Positions 54,270 to 64,000 of a stretch of 64,000 nucleotides of DNA are shown one piece after another; position 1 is the stretch's first letter; each line of letters begins with the position of its first letter. The notes below the pieces were generated by a model, which saw nothing but the letters and a program-made list of their open reading frames with translations, was not told the DNA's origin and did no database searches. This DNA is from Leguminivora glycinivorella (lineage: Eukaryota > Arthropoda > Insecta > Lepidoptera > Tortricidae). Position numbers and translations under genes: made by a program. The stretch covers positions 23,521,883-23,585,882 of the forward strand of contig NC_062978.1 in assembly GCF_023078275.1 (NCBI RefSeq). Reading direction: 5' to 3'.

Positions 54270-54488
54270 GTTTCCGACGTGACTACGACCGTTCTAGTCT
54301 AGTGACTTCTTTTAACGTAAAAAAATAATCTGTATATTAGCTCTGTGAGCATTTGGAATAGTAGAGACTAATGGCGAATAATCTTCAGTGTACATTGATG
54401 GTTGCCGGCTCGATATAATGATAATGGAACACTTGAGTTCATTGCTTTTATACTCATAATGGGTTTTGATATTGCGTATTTAGGTGAC

Positions 54489-54665
54489 AATAGAGAATCC
54501 ATACTTCCATACTAATATTAAATGGGAAAGTGTGTGTGTCTGTTTGTTTGTCCGCCTTTCACGGCAAAATGGAGCGACGAATTGACGTGATTTTTTAAGT
54601 GGAGATAATTCAAGGGACTGACATAGGCTACTTTTTGTATTAAAGCCGCGAGCAAAATCTAGTAT
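54489..54665 (-). repeat. Dispersed repeat (TAGCCTATGTCACTC family), reversed
   Basis: Complement of the blocks at 6,290: ATCCATACTTCCATACTAAT, GTCCGCCTTTCACGGCAAAA, GAATTGACGTGATTTTTTAA and CATAGGCTACTTTTTGTAT. Confidence 0.8.
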
Positions 54666-54770
54666 TATATGCTTGCTGGCGCTATGCTGGGAAAACGCTA
54701 GGTTGAAGAAGAAAAAAAAATGTTATTATTTTTGTTGTAGCTACTTAAAACTTAGTTCTACTTCTTCAAC

Positions 54771-54886
54771 TTAGCGATTTCCCGGCCTAGCGCCAGGGTC
54801 TGCTTTCCTGCTCAGCCTTCTCCACTTTGCCCGGTCTTCGGCATCCTGAGGTGAGATATTATTGTTCTCTTTCATATCCGCTGTCA
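54771..54886 (-). pseudogene. LINE reverse transcriptase C-terminal tail, minus strand
   Basis: The minus-strand frame reads VTADMKENNNISPQDAEDRA, then KWRRLSRKADPGARPGNR and a stop at 54,771. This DAEDR-KWRRL-RKADP tail is typical of one insect LINE lineage, different from those at 490, 37,685 and 55,640. Only about 38 codons remain. Confidence 0.75.
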
Positions 54887-55295
54887 CTTAAAACACCTAA
54901 TTAAAACATAGTTATTTAATGAAAACTTATAGGTTTTTTGATCTTTAAGATACGTCAATATTTAAGTCTAATTACGATATTGTTCAGGGTACAATAGCCA
55001 AATGCGCAAACGCTAACAATAATATCATTATCGTAGTTAAGCTATCTATCGCTCTTCCATATTGGCGTGACAAGGCCAGACTGAGTTTCGATCGGCGTCT
55101 AGCGTCAACGATTGCCATGTCGGCTAGGCTGACTGATACGTCTATGTCGATGTGAAGACTTTTTAGACTTGTAAGCAGAGTGTGTTACCTACTCTAAGAA
55201 AAAATTAAATTATTTTCATAGAAAATATTTTAACTTGTATTTTTAAGTAGTAACACTATTATGTTATAAACATTAAATAAATGTCATATACAAAC
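54887..55295. other. Stretch without a recognised gene
   Basis: Nothing but a possible repeat fragment at 55,075-55,150 (GCCATGTCGGCTAGGCTGAC). Confidence 0.4.
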
Positions 55296-55400
55296 CACGC
55301 ACGCAACTCAGCAACGGAGTACGCTGGTTCGATTCCAGCTCGGAGCACTGGAGGCCTTGATCACTTTTTCTTTGTATATGATATTTATTTAATGTTCAGA
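55296..55400 (+). mobile_element. tRNA-derived SINE fragment (second family)
   Basis: GGTTCGATTCCAGCTC is a clear B box (55,326-55,341), followed by GGAGCACTGGAGGCCTTGAT and TCACTTTTTCTTTGTATATG. The 3' block is also at 1,580. Confidence 0.65.
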
Positions 55401-55639
55401 GTGTGTTCCTTTTAACTTTGATATTTTGTGGAAGAATAGGCTGGGAACATGGTTTTGTTTAAATAAGTGTCACTTTTGATACTGACACATGTCATCCGCG
55501 TCGTATTTTTTTGTGTTAAATTGGTCTATCGTTTTTTAAACAGTGATAGTCTCCATGATGGATATTGGGTTCTTACATAATATAAAAATTGAAAAACAAG
55601 TAATTTTAATGAATAATAAAGTGAAATAAAAAAATGCCG

Positions 55640-55935
55640 AAATTGAAGACCTTGTGGCTGCGCCTAACATCATCGGCGAGACTAAGGCCCATCGTCTCCG
55701 TTGGCTCGGCCACGTTTTAAGAATGGAGGATGATCGTGGCGCGAAAAGGGCATACCTAGGTGTCTCAGTAGGACGGAGGCCAAGTGGACGGCCTAGATAT
55801 CGTTGGGGTGATGCCGTTGAAGCGGATCTGCACGATCTTCAAGCATACAACTGGAGGGACGTCGCTAAGGATCGGGATGATTGGCGTACACTCGTGTCGG
55901 AGGCCAAGACTCATTTTGGGTCGCTGCGTCAATAA
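55640..55935 (+). pseudogene. LINE reverse transcriptase C-terminal tail, intact frame
   Basis: An open frame of about 98 codons ends at TAA 55,935. It contains ETKAHRLRWLGHVLRMEDDR, GRRPSGRPRYRWGDAVEADL and DDWRTLVSEAKTHFGSLRQ, the conserved C-terminus of a LINE reverse transcriptase lineage. An in-frame stop lies just upstream (AATTGA), and no catalytic domain is present. Of the LINE tails here it is the best preserved. Confidence 0.85.
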
Positions 55936-56466
55936 GTAGTAGTAATAAAGTGAAATATAAAATATTGACAACTACAAAAACAAGCACGTAGTTCGGAACG
56001 TTAAATTAACAACAGTGGCAATAGTTGATTGATCACATACCTACGTATTTTAATCCAAAATTACTCCACATTTTCATACCGACGCAGTAAAAGCTGCAAA
56101 AATATTTAACTAAACCAAAATTTAACTAGCAGTTAGTAAAGTCGACAAATTGGCTGAAACCCGTCAAAGCTAAGATGTAAATATGTTAGCTGCAGCGAGT
56201 AATAAGCACGTAAGCCGAGTGTCACAGACCACTGGCCCTTTAGAAGCCGCAAGTTATTAGCCACTTATAGTGTATGCGTGACGTAGCTTGTTTATCATTG
56301 TGAAGGCTCGACCCAAATCAGCCATACTTAATTAATATCTGTATTAAACCAAAAGTTACAGGTCAGCCTAAATGTCACGCACGTAGACAAGCTACTACAA
56401 AAACTTAAGCATCTACTAATAAACTATTCTTTACTCAACAGAGATCCATAGTATTATTTACAACCT
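55936..56466. other. Stretch without a recognised gene
   Basis: Nothing recognised. Confidence 0.4.
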
Positions 56467-56612
56467 TGGGCCTGTCCATCCCAACATGGGCGCGTTGCGG
56501 GGACGCGCCGCAAAAAATCTGCGTTGCGGTTCCGCACCGCGGGTTTTTCAATTCAATTCAATTCAATTCAATAGTTTTTGCGGCGCGTCATGTGAATACT
56601 TGGACAGGTCCT
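56467..56612. mobile_element. MITE with GGCCTGTCCA termini and an AATTC microsatellite
   Basis: TTGGGCCTGTCCATCCCAAC at about 56,465 faces ACTTGGACAGGTCC ending at about 56,612. GGACGCGCCGC and GCGGCGCGTC form inner arms. A (AATTC)5 run at 56,549-56,574 sits in the middle. Confidence 0.75.
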
Positions 56613-56806
56613 AACGCCACACATTATATGGCGACCCTGCTAAGACTTGCTTCGCTTCGCTCGGCCGTATATATGTCTACTACTGGCAACCCCTTTTGTC
56701 CCGGTCTCTGTAGCAATCTATCAACCCAGAAATAACCACATAATCTGTCAGTGACATGTGAAATAGCCCACAATGTCACCCGTCACTTTATTTTGGGTCC
56801 TACATT

Positions 56807-56875
56807 TTTTTTATACTACGTCGGTGGCAAACAAGTATACGGTCCGCCTGATGTAAAGACCAACCTGACCTGATG
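56807..56875 (-). pseudogene. LINE 3' end, minus strand, short
   Basis: A T-run then ACTACGTCGGTGGCAAACAA and GTCCGCCTGATGTAAAG; the last 65 bp of the family at 25,700-26,025. Confidence 0.6.
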
Positions 56876-57399
56876 TACATAATAGAGTTCTGATGACAAG
56901 AATTTAAACCATCTGACGTTGTTTTGTCTTGTCATATTATATTATTATACTGAAGGAAGAGGCAGAAGATGGATTGATCAGTCTATTACGTACCTAAAGC
57001 TAACTTGTCAAACTACGTAATTGAATACTACAATAAATGTGTACCTAATGTCATAAAGTAGCATCTATATTATGTTAGTCTGTTAAGCTCATTCTGCTGA
57101 GCCTTAGTACGGAGAACCGACTATGTACTTTTTACCCGACTACGGCAAAGCAAAAGGAGGGTTATGATTTTGACCGGTATGTTTACGTAATGTGGTTCAA
57201 TAAAAAAACGAAAAATGTGCATTTTCACCTTCTCAAAATGGGAGAAGATTGGAAACAGATAGAAAATATTGTTACCTATAATCTACTTACCATCTTAGGT
57301 AGATATATTCTTCTTTGTATTATAGACAGATTGTTTAGTATAGACAGATACTACCTAAGAAAAAGGTACCTCGGAACCATCAAAAGTTATATTCTCACC
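56876..57399. other. Stretch with a short repeat fragment, no gene
   Basis: 57,126-57,190 (TTTTTACCCGACTACGGCAA, GGAGGGTTATGATTTTGACC) looks like the 5' piece of a common dispersed repeat. No gene. Confidence 0.4.
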
Positions 57400-57800
57400 T
57401 AGATGACAGTACACTTTTGGTTGACTCTCGGCTAGATGGCGCTAAAATTAATATTTTTGACAATTTTAGCACATCTCATAATCATATGGATTAAATTGTC
57501 AAAATTGAGGTTAAACGTTTAAGCCTGTGTCGAGAGATGGCAGACATGACTACATATAATCAAAGGCATAAGTAACTCCGTATAGACAAGTCTAAGAAAA
57601 AAACGTATTTCAAAACCATAGATAAAAAGGTACCTAGATGACCTAGATGGCGATACACCTTTGGGGGACGCTCAACTAGATGGCGCTAATATTAATATTT
57701 GACATTTTAACACAAGTCAAGCTAAGAATATAGGCCAATTGTCAAAACTGAGGTTCAAAAGTTTTAAGCTTGTGTTGAGAGATGGCAGTCTATGCACTGT
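57400..57800 (+). repeat. Two diverged tandem copies of a GATGGCGCTAA repeat
   Basis: Copy 1 (about 57,400-57,560): CTCGGCTAGATGGCGCTAAA, GTCAAAATTGAGGTTAAACG, GTGTCGAGAGATGGCAGAC. Copy 2 (about 57,640-57,800): CTCAACTAGATGGCGCTAAT, GTCAAAACTGAGGTTCAAAA, GTGTTGAGAGATGGCAGTC. Spacing about 230-240 bp. Confidence 0.75.
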
Positions 57801-57947
57801 GATTGTGATTTTATTGATTGATGATAATGTGATTTTACGTTGACAGTAACTCTCTTTAATACTCGATCCTCTTTGATATAATTAATTACTTCGACACTAA
57901 CTTATTTCTATATAAGTATTCTATCCTCTTCGGTAACATCTGACAAA

Positions 57948-58020
57948 TAGTCTGCACTTTCTGGGCGCATGACAGACTGACTTTGCTCATAACAGACGTT
58001 ACTGCATTGTGTTATTAAAG
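57948..58020 (+). repeat. Short direct repeat, copy 1
   Basis: TAGTCTGCACTTTCTGGGCG and TTACTGCATTGTG recur at 58,514-58,620 with a longer middle. It may be an LTR piece of the BEL element downstream or an older dispersed repeat. Confidence 0.4.
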
Positions 58021-58065
58021 ATTTCTTTTTTTTAATAGAAAATCAATAATTAAATAATAAATATC

Positions 58066-58258
58066 GGGGACACCTTACATAGATCAACTTAGCCCCAAAC
58101 TAAGCAAAGCTTGTACTATGGGTGCTAAGCGACGATATACATACTTAAATAGATAAATACATACATATATACATAGAAAACATCCATGACTCAGGAACAA
58201 ATATTTGTGCTCATCACACAAATAAATGTCCTTACCGGGATTTCAATACCGGGAATTT
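58066..58258 (+). repeat. Dispersed repeat with CTTAGCCCCAAACTAAGC block
   Basis: GGGGACACCTTACATAGATC, CTAAGCAAAGCTTGTACTAT, GGTGCTAAGCGACGATATAC, CATCCATGACTCAGGAACAA and CCTTACCGGGATTTC. Reversed 3' part at 41,138-41,250; 5' scrap at 16,970. Confidence 0.8.
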
Positions 58259-59297
58259 TCATTGTTTTAAACCATACATGTAGTAATTTTTACAAAATGT
58301 GTGTGTAATTAAAAAGGACCATTTAATTTACTAATTTAAATAAAGAAAATAGATATACTAATGACACAAATAACTTTTTAGATACTTTGTAGTAGCAATA
58401 TTGATACTAATTCCGGTATTAATGCCAATTAAATAGTCGTTTGTCATGTGTTTTTCATTGTGACATTCCGCCATCTTTTCCAGTTTTTTTCTTTATTTAA
58501 CTGGTTTATAGTGTAGTCTGCGCTTTCTGGGCGCATGAAGCCGGCAAGGCTTACATTCCCGGTCGGTAATTAGACTGTAAGACTCGACTCATTCGAGTGC
58601 TCATTACTGCATTGTGCTGATTTTATTATGACGTTCAGATTCTATTGTTGCACGTTATATTCAATGTTTGAAGAGATTTCTTGTGTATGAATACGTTCGT
58701 ATTTGATATAAAATCTGAAAACAAATATAGAATCACTGGGAATTGCTACTACAAATTGCAGTAGGTGTTCAAGAACAAAAAGTCTATTTGTGACAATTTA
58801 TCTATGGCCAATTTTATGTTTCTTAACATGGCAACATTTTCTTCCTTCTTCGTTCGATCATGGCCATCGCATGTCGCGAGTTGCATTAATTTGTGTTTAT
58901 TCTATAATAAACCAGTGAAAAGTTATCTCCGTGTATTATTTCTACTACATGGATTGTGGTCCTTCGTAAAAACAATAAAAAGTGGTGTTTAACATCAATT
59001 TCAACAGTTCGTGAGTGAAAGTGCGTATGCCGGGCGTGGAACTTTGTTCAAAGAAAATCTATAATTTTCGTGTATTTGTGCCCAAGAAGCATTCGCCCTG
59101 CGAACAAAAGTGATTTTAGCAATAAATTGTGCAAAGTTTAAATAAGTACGGCTATATCCATACTTAGTGCATATTAAAAGTTCCGAGTCGACTTCAGTGT
59201 TTCCGGTAGCCATTCGCCGCGGCTCGTTCCCGCCTCAGTTCAAAATTCGCCGAATAATGTCAGGTGACGCTTAATGACAGCTATTCATTCTTCAAGT
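58259..59297 (+). other. Region probably containing the 5' LTR of the BEL element
   Basis: The LTR should end just before the primer site at 59,298, but its start cannot be fixed because the 3' LTR is outside the window. No gene is recognised; the open frame at 58,765-58,992 has no known domain. Confidence 0.4.
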
Positions 59298-59312
59298 TGG
59301 CAGCAGTGTTAT
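59298..59312 (+). promoter_or_regulatory. Primer binding site candidate
   Basis: TGGCAGCAGTGTTAT begins with TGG (complement of tRNA CCA) and lies 115 bp before the gag start, as expected just after an LTR. The tRNA is not assigned. Confidence 0.45.
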
Positions 59313-59426
59313 AACGTCAAAAACTATAGACAGATGACACATGTCAGAATGACATTGACGTACGAATGACATCGTCGAAGAGGTTATGCTATTTATAAAC
59401 ATTGGGAGATTGTTTGGTAATTTAAA

Positions 59427-61025
59427 ATGACGCCAGAGGAAAAAGCTGCTATGGAGCTAGAACTCAAGCGCCTAAAGGCTAAGCGGGCGGCGCTCAAGGG
59501 AGCCGTCACGAGGGCCGAAGCCTTTGCAAGCAATATTGCAAGTGGCTCGGTAACGGTAGGAGAATTGTGTGCCAGAAAAGACAGTCTTGTGAGTACATTC
59601 CAAACATATCAATCAGTGAATTTCGATATATCAATTATTAACGAAACTGAAAGTGATGACGTCTCACTTGTTGAAGATAAATATTTTAAGACATTAGGTC
59701 AATTAGAGGGAGCCATAAAGGGCTTACAACAAACTCCGCAGGAGACACACATTTCAAAAAATACAGGTTGTAAAATTCCAAATATAGACATCCCTTACTT
59801 TACAGGTAAGGACTTTACAAAATTCAAGCCCTTTATGGACCTCTTCTGTGCAGTTTTCGATAAAAACCCAGCACTTTCTGATGTTCAAAAATTGTTCTAT
59901 TTAAGAAAATATCTTACTGAAGATGCCTTAGGCATTATTGTGAATTTACCCATTGTCAATGAATCATACCATGAGGCGATGGAATTACTTAAGAAGCGAT
60001 ATGATAACAAACCACGCCTCATTGGTAACCATATTGCTTTGCTATTGGATATGCCTACTATGCAAAAAGGGACTGCTGCCAACATTAGGGCTTTCATATC
60101 ACAGGTGCAGCAGCAATTGTATGCTTTGAAAAATTTGGAACAACCCGTTAAAGATTGGGATATGTTACTAATATCTGTATTAGGCAGAAAATTGGATCAC
60201 TATACAAGTAGAGCATACCATTTAGACCGCGAAGATCCTGACAAAATGCCGACCATGGAAGAGTTTATCTCTTTTCTTGAAAAACGTGCTATAGCATTGG
60301 AAGACAGTCCGGAAAGAAATAATGTTCCACTGCAGTACAAATCAAATACCAATAGCAAAGTAGTAAATGTAGCACTAAGCAACAATACCAGTCCTCCATG
60401 TGCATATTGTAAAACTCAGCAACATGCTCTATATGCATGCCCAAAATTCCAAATGGAAAATCTTAAAAGTAGAGAAGAGTTTGTAACGTCAAACAATTTA
60501 TGCAGAGTGTGCTTGAAGTTACATAAAAATGCCTGTAAATTCAATTTTAGATGTAAAGTGTGTAAAGAAGGGCACAATACCCTCTTACATGAAGATAAAT
60601 CTTCAAGCACACCTGAACCAATTGTCACTTGCCATGCAAATATTAAAAAATGTGTAAATATACTGTTACCTTCTATAAAGGTCAAAATGTATGACAATAA
60701 CGGTCGTGAGCATATTGTAAAGGGACTTCTCGATTGGTGCTCTCAGGCTTCTTTCATAACAAAAAAGCTAGCTAGCAAATTGAATTTAAAAACTAAAACT
60801 GAGAAAACTGATATTACTGGCATTGCCAAGCAAAATAATGAAATGCAACAATATTGTGATGTAAAAGTTTATTCATGTGTACACAATGTAAACTGTGAGG
60901 TTCAATGCCACTTAGTTGATGATATAACAGAAAATTTGCCACAACACCCTATAGATCTTTCAAAGATAAAAATCCAGATAATATTCAATTGGCTGATGAC
61001 TCTTTCAATAAGACATCAGAGATAG
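59427..61025 (+). pseudogene. BEL/Pao Gag and protease part, frameshifted at its end
   Basis: A 532-codon frame from ATG 59,427. The N-terminus is a charged coiled-coil-like stretch (residues 1-35), followed by a DUF1759-type Gag region (about 115-300; IPYFTGKDFTKFKPFMDLF, LKKRYDNKPRLIGNH). Cys-rich knuckles follow: CAYC (from 325), CRVC (359) and CKVC...HNTLLH. A DUF1758-type aspartic protease begins near residue 430. Its active-site motif, normally D-S-G, reads LLDWCSQASFI here (D436), so the Ser-Gly pair is replaced. After about residue 513 the frame leaves the conserved sequence and stops at 61,025; the conserved peptide resumes in another frame near 60,970, which indicates a single-base loss. 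Gag packages element RNA; the protease would cleave the polyprotein. Confidence 0.88.
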
Positions 61026-64000
61026 AAATACTTTTAAGTGCAGATGTATGCTTTAGTGGGCTCTTAGAGGGCATAATACAGTTGGAAAATGGACCAACAC
61101 TGCAAAATACTGTATTTGGGTATGTTGTGGGAGGTAATGTGGAATGCTTGAAACCGTTGTGCCGCGCCTCAAAAACCACATTTGTGTCAAATTTTGTTGC
61201 CTGTGGAAAAAAGAATGATGAATTAGAAAATATAATGGAACAATTTTGGCAATCAGAGAAAATTCCTGGAGAGCCAGCAATAAATATAAATAAAAATAAG
61301 CAATCCAGTGATTTTAAGAAAGCAGAGGAAACATTTCAAAAAACAGTTAAATTAGAAAATAATAAATTCCAAGTAGACTTACCCTTAAGTGCTCCTATGA
61401 GTGACCTCGAGCTTGGTGACTCCTTCTCCGCTGCTCTGCAAAGATTTCTTTGTTTAGAGAAAAAGTTCAAAAGCAATCCACATTACTTCGAACAGTATAA
61501 AAATTTTATAAAAGAGTACCTGGAATTGGGGCATGCCAAGATTGTAGATATAAATAAGTATGACATATATAATGGTGCTGTCTACTTTCTCTCACATCAT
61601 GGTGTTATTAATGAGGCTAGTAAAACTACAAAGTTGAGGGTAGTATACAACGGGAGCATGAATACAAAAAATAACAAATCTTTAAACCAAGTCATGCTGA
61701 ATGGACCAGTTGTCCAAAATGAACTTTTCAATATATTAGTTCTTTCACGTACGTATCTATATACGTTGATATGCGATATAGCAAAAATGTTTCGCAATAT
61801 TTCTATAAGTGATGAGCAAAAATGCTTACAGAACATACTCTGGCGTGACAATCCGTCAGAGCCCATTAAGTGCTTGCAGTTGCAGACAGTTACTTACGGA
61901 TTAAAAGCTTCTACATTCTTGGCAACGCGCTGCTTGATAGAGCTTGCATCTAGATATGAAAATGAATATCCCCTGGCTGCAAAAGCTTTAAGGCAAAATA
62001 CTTATGTTGATGATGTCATCGGTGGTTCTGATGACGTTGACACTCTAAAAAATCTGAAAAAAGAGCTTATATCTCTATTAGAAAAAGGCGGATTTCGATT
62101 GCACAAATGGTGCTCCAATATTGATGAGGTTATTTCAGACATACCTGCGGAACAAAAATATTTTGATCATTTGGATCTCAATAAAGATAATGTAATAAAA
62201 ACCTTGGGGGTTAAATATGACATAAATAATGATTCATTTACATTTGAAAGCCCACAAGAAGATGAAAATAAATTAAATACTAAAAGGACTATTCTAAGCT
62301 TCATAGGAAGAATTTTTGATCCGCTGGGTTTAATTAATCCAATTATTGTGTCTGCCAAAATCTTCATGCAGGAACTATGGGCTTTAAAGGTTTCATGGGA
62401 CTCTGTCTTACCTGACCAGCAGCTTGAGACCTGGAAAAAATATCTGAAACAGTTAAATGAAATGGATAAAATTGAAATAAAAAGATGTTTAAATGTAAAA
62501 GAAGTTGAAAAAGTAGAATTGATAGGATATTCAGATGCCTCATTTAAAGCCTATGGTTGTTGCTTATATCTGAGAGTAACAGATAAAAATAAAAAGGTTA
62601 GTGTAGATCTGCTGTGCTCCAAGTCTCGAGTAGCACCTCTAGGTAAAGCGCTCACTATTCCACAACTTGAAACAAATGCTGCCTTGCTATTAGCTAGATT
62701 GGTAAATAAAGTCAGCAAAACATTGAGTTCTCGATTTGAGCACAACACAATATTGTTTAGTGACTCACAAATTGTTCTTGCCTGGATCAATAATCCACCT
62801 AAAGGCAATACATACATATATAACAGGGTAAAACAAATAAATACCTTAACAGGATCCGCTATGTGGAGCTATGTCAAAACTTCAGAAAACCCTGCAGATT
62901 TTTTGTCTCGAGGCCTATCTCCTCAAAAGCTGAAAGCTCAAGTCTTATGGTTTCATGGGCCAGCATATCTATTAGATACAAATTTCGACATTAAAGCCTG
63001 TCCTACTAACTATGACTTACCAATAAAAACCGTTTTAGTACAAACTGCCAAAGACAATGAAGAAAATAAAGACTGTCTAGATTTATTAAATAAATATTCA
63101 GATATCAATAAACTTCAACGCGTTGTAGCCTATATGCTCCGCTTTTGCAATAATTGTAAAAACCCTAATGACAAAAGTACTGGTTCCCTGACACCAAAAG
63201 ACTTAAATAGTTCTATGATTATCATAATAAGACAAACTCAAAGATACTTCTTTGCTAAAGAAATTGATTGCTTGTTGAAAGACATTCCAATTAAAACTGG
63301 TATAAGTGGCCTACACCCTTTTCTTGATCAGAACTTAATTCTTAGGACTGGTGGTAGGTTACAAAATGCAAATAATATTTCATATGACAAAATGCATCCT
63401 ATTATAATGCCAAAAGCTTGTCACATAACCCGGTTACTTATACATAGGGAACACTTAAGATTGTTACATGCTGGTGCCAAATTAGTGCTAAGTTCATTAA
63501 GTCAAAAATACTCCATAGTAAATGGCATCAGACAAGTCAAAAATGTAGTATTAAAATGTGTTAAATGTTTTCAACTGAAAGCTGCAGCTGCAAAGCAATT
63601 AATGGGTTCCTTACCTGCTCAAAGAGTAACAGCTGCACGCCCATTTGAAGTTACTGGTGTAGATTTCTGTGGACCATTTAGCCTGAAGGTAGGTAGAATC
63701 AGAAAACCATTAATAACCAAATCCTATATAGCTATTTTTGTCTGCTTTGCGACTAAAGCAGTACATGCAGAATTAGTAAGTGACTTAACTACAGAAGCAT
63801 TCTTGGCATGCCTCAAAAGGTTTATAGCTAGGCGAGGAGTTCCTAAGCAAATATTTTCAGATAATGCCAAGACATTCAAGGGAGCCTCTAATAAACTAAA
63901 AGAGCTTTATGACTTGACTTCCACAGAGGCTCACCGACAGAAAGTTGACAGTTTTTGCTGCAACAACTATATTCAATTCAAGTTTATACCCAGTTACTCA
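60965..64000 (+). pseudogene. BEL/Pao reverse transcriptase, RNase H and integrase part (partial)
   Basis: The frame is open from after a TGA at 60,920 to the window end, about 1,010 codons, and lacks its own start. Visible in order: the rest of the protease region; reverse transcriptase with KTTKLRVVYNGS, a catalytic Asp at 61,775 (CDIAKMF) and YVDDVIGG at 62,003-62,014; RNase H with YSDAS (Asp at 62,534) and DSQIVLAW (Asp at 62,762); integrase with a zinc-binding HREH (63,443) and CVKC (63,557) pair, GVDFCGPF (Asp at 63,662) and FSDNAKTF (Asp at 63,860). The third catalytic residue of the integrase (Glu) would lie beyond the window. No internal stop is seen. Together these copy RNA into DNA and insert it, but translation here would need a frameshift from gag. 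Confidence 0.88.

Larger units (their letters stand above)
59298..64000 (+). mobile_element. BEL/Pao LTR retrotransposon, internal region, incomplete
   Basis: Order: primer site, gag with zinc knuckles, DUF1758-type protease, reverse transcriptase, RNase H, integrase. That order and the peptide motifs identify BEL/Pao, an insect LTR retrotransposon group. The element is interrupted by one frameshift and leaves the window inside the integrase, so 3' LTR, target duplication and age cannot be read. It has no env-like frame within the window. Confidence 0.9.

Overview
The window looks like 64 kb of nuclear DNA from a moth or butterfly (Lepidoptera). It is AT-rich, has no bacterial-style gene packing, and has no intact host gene that I can recognise. 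What it does hold is transposable elements and their debris: tRNA-derived SINEs, tails of several LINE lineages, many foldback MITEs, a BEL/Pao element, and short TTAGG runs (the insect telomere motif) inside one element. The lepidopteran assignment rests on recognising these repeat styles and was not searched.

Layout. 0-9.9 kb: small MITEs, a head-to-head SINE pair (3.1-3.75 kb), a gag-like minus-strand fragment (4.07-4.21 kb), foldbacks at 7.1 and 8.8-9.6 kb. 9.94-15.56 kb: a satellite of about 55 units of 102 bp, each with a G/C hairpin, organised into higher-order duplications; it abuts six copies of a 120-bp unit (to 16.3 kb). 16.5-20.9 kb: LINE/SINE tails and AT-rich sequence. 21.1-24.0 kb: a 2.9-kb foldback element whose arms contain 394-bp tandem units, next to a second foldback. 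26.8-27.5 kb: a TIR element with a 9-bp target duplication. 27.75-32.04 kb: a complete, probably young LTR retrotransposon with 1.2-kb LTRs and no protein-coding interior. 32-45 kb: a duplicated exon-like segment, MITEs, SINEs, and a 5'-truncated LINE reverse transcriptase (41.8-42.6 kb). 44.1-45.3 kb: three MITEs in a row. 45.7-47.2 kb: a second LINE reverse transcriptase (497 aa open frame), 5'-truncated. 48.0-54.3 kb: three non-autonomous TIR elements packed with short repeated motifs, one flanked by TTAA. 54.5-58.3 kb: more LINE tails, a SINE and MITEs. 59.3-64 kb: a BEL/Pao retrotransposon that runs off the window, with a frameshift between the gag/protease and reverse transcriptase parts and an altered protease motif.

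The elements depend on one another rather than forming a pathway. Non-coding units (SINEs, MITEs, the empty LTR element, the TTAA element) must borrow enzymes from autonomous relatives. Several LINE fragments and non-coding repeats share the same 3' tail, which fits such borrowing. The least explained objects are the satellite, the 394-bp-unit foldback, and the motif-packed TIR elements.
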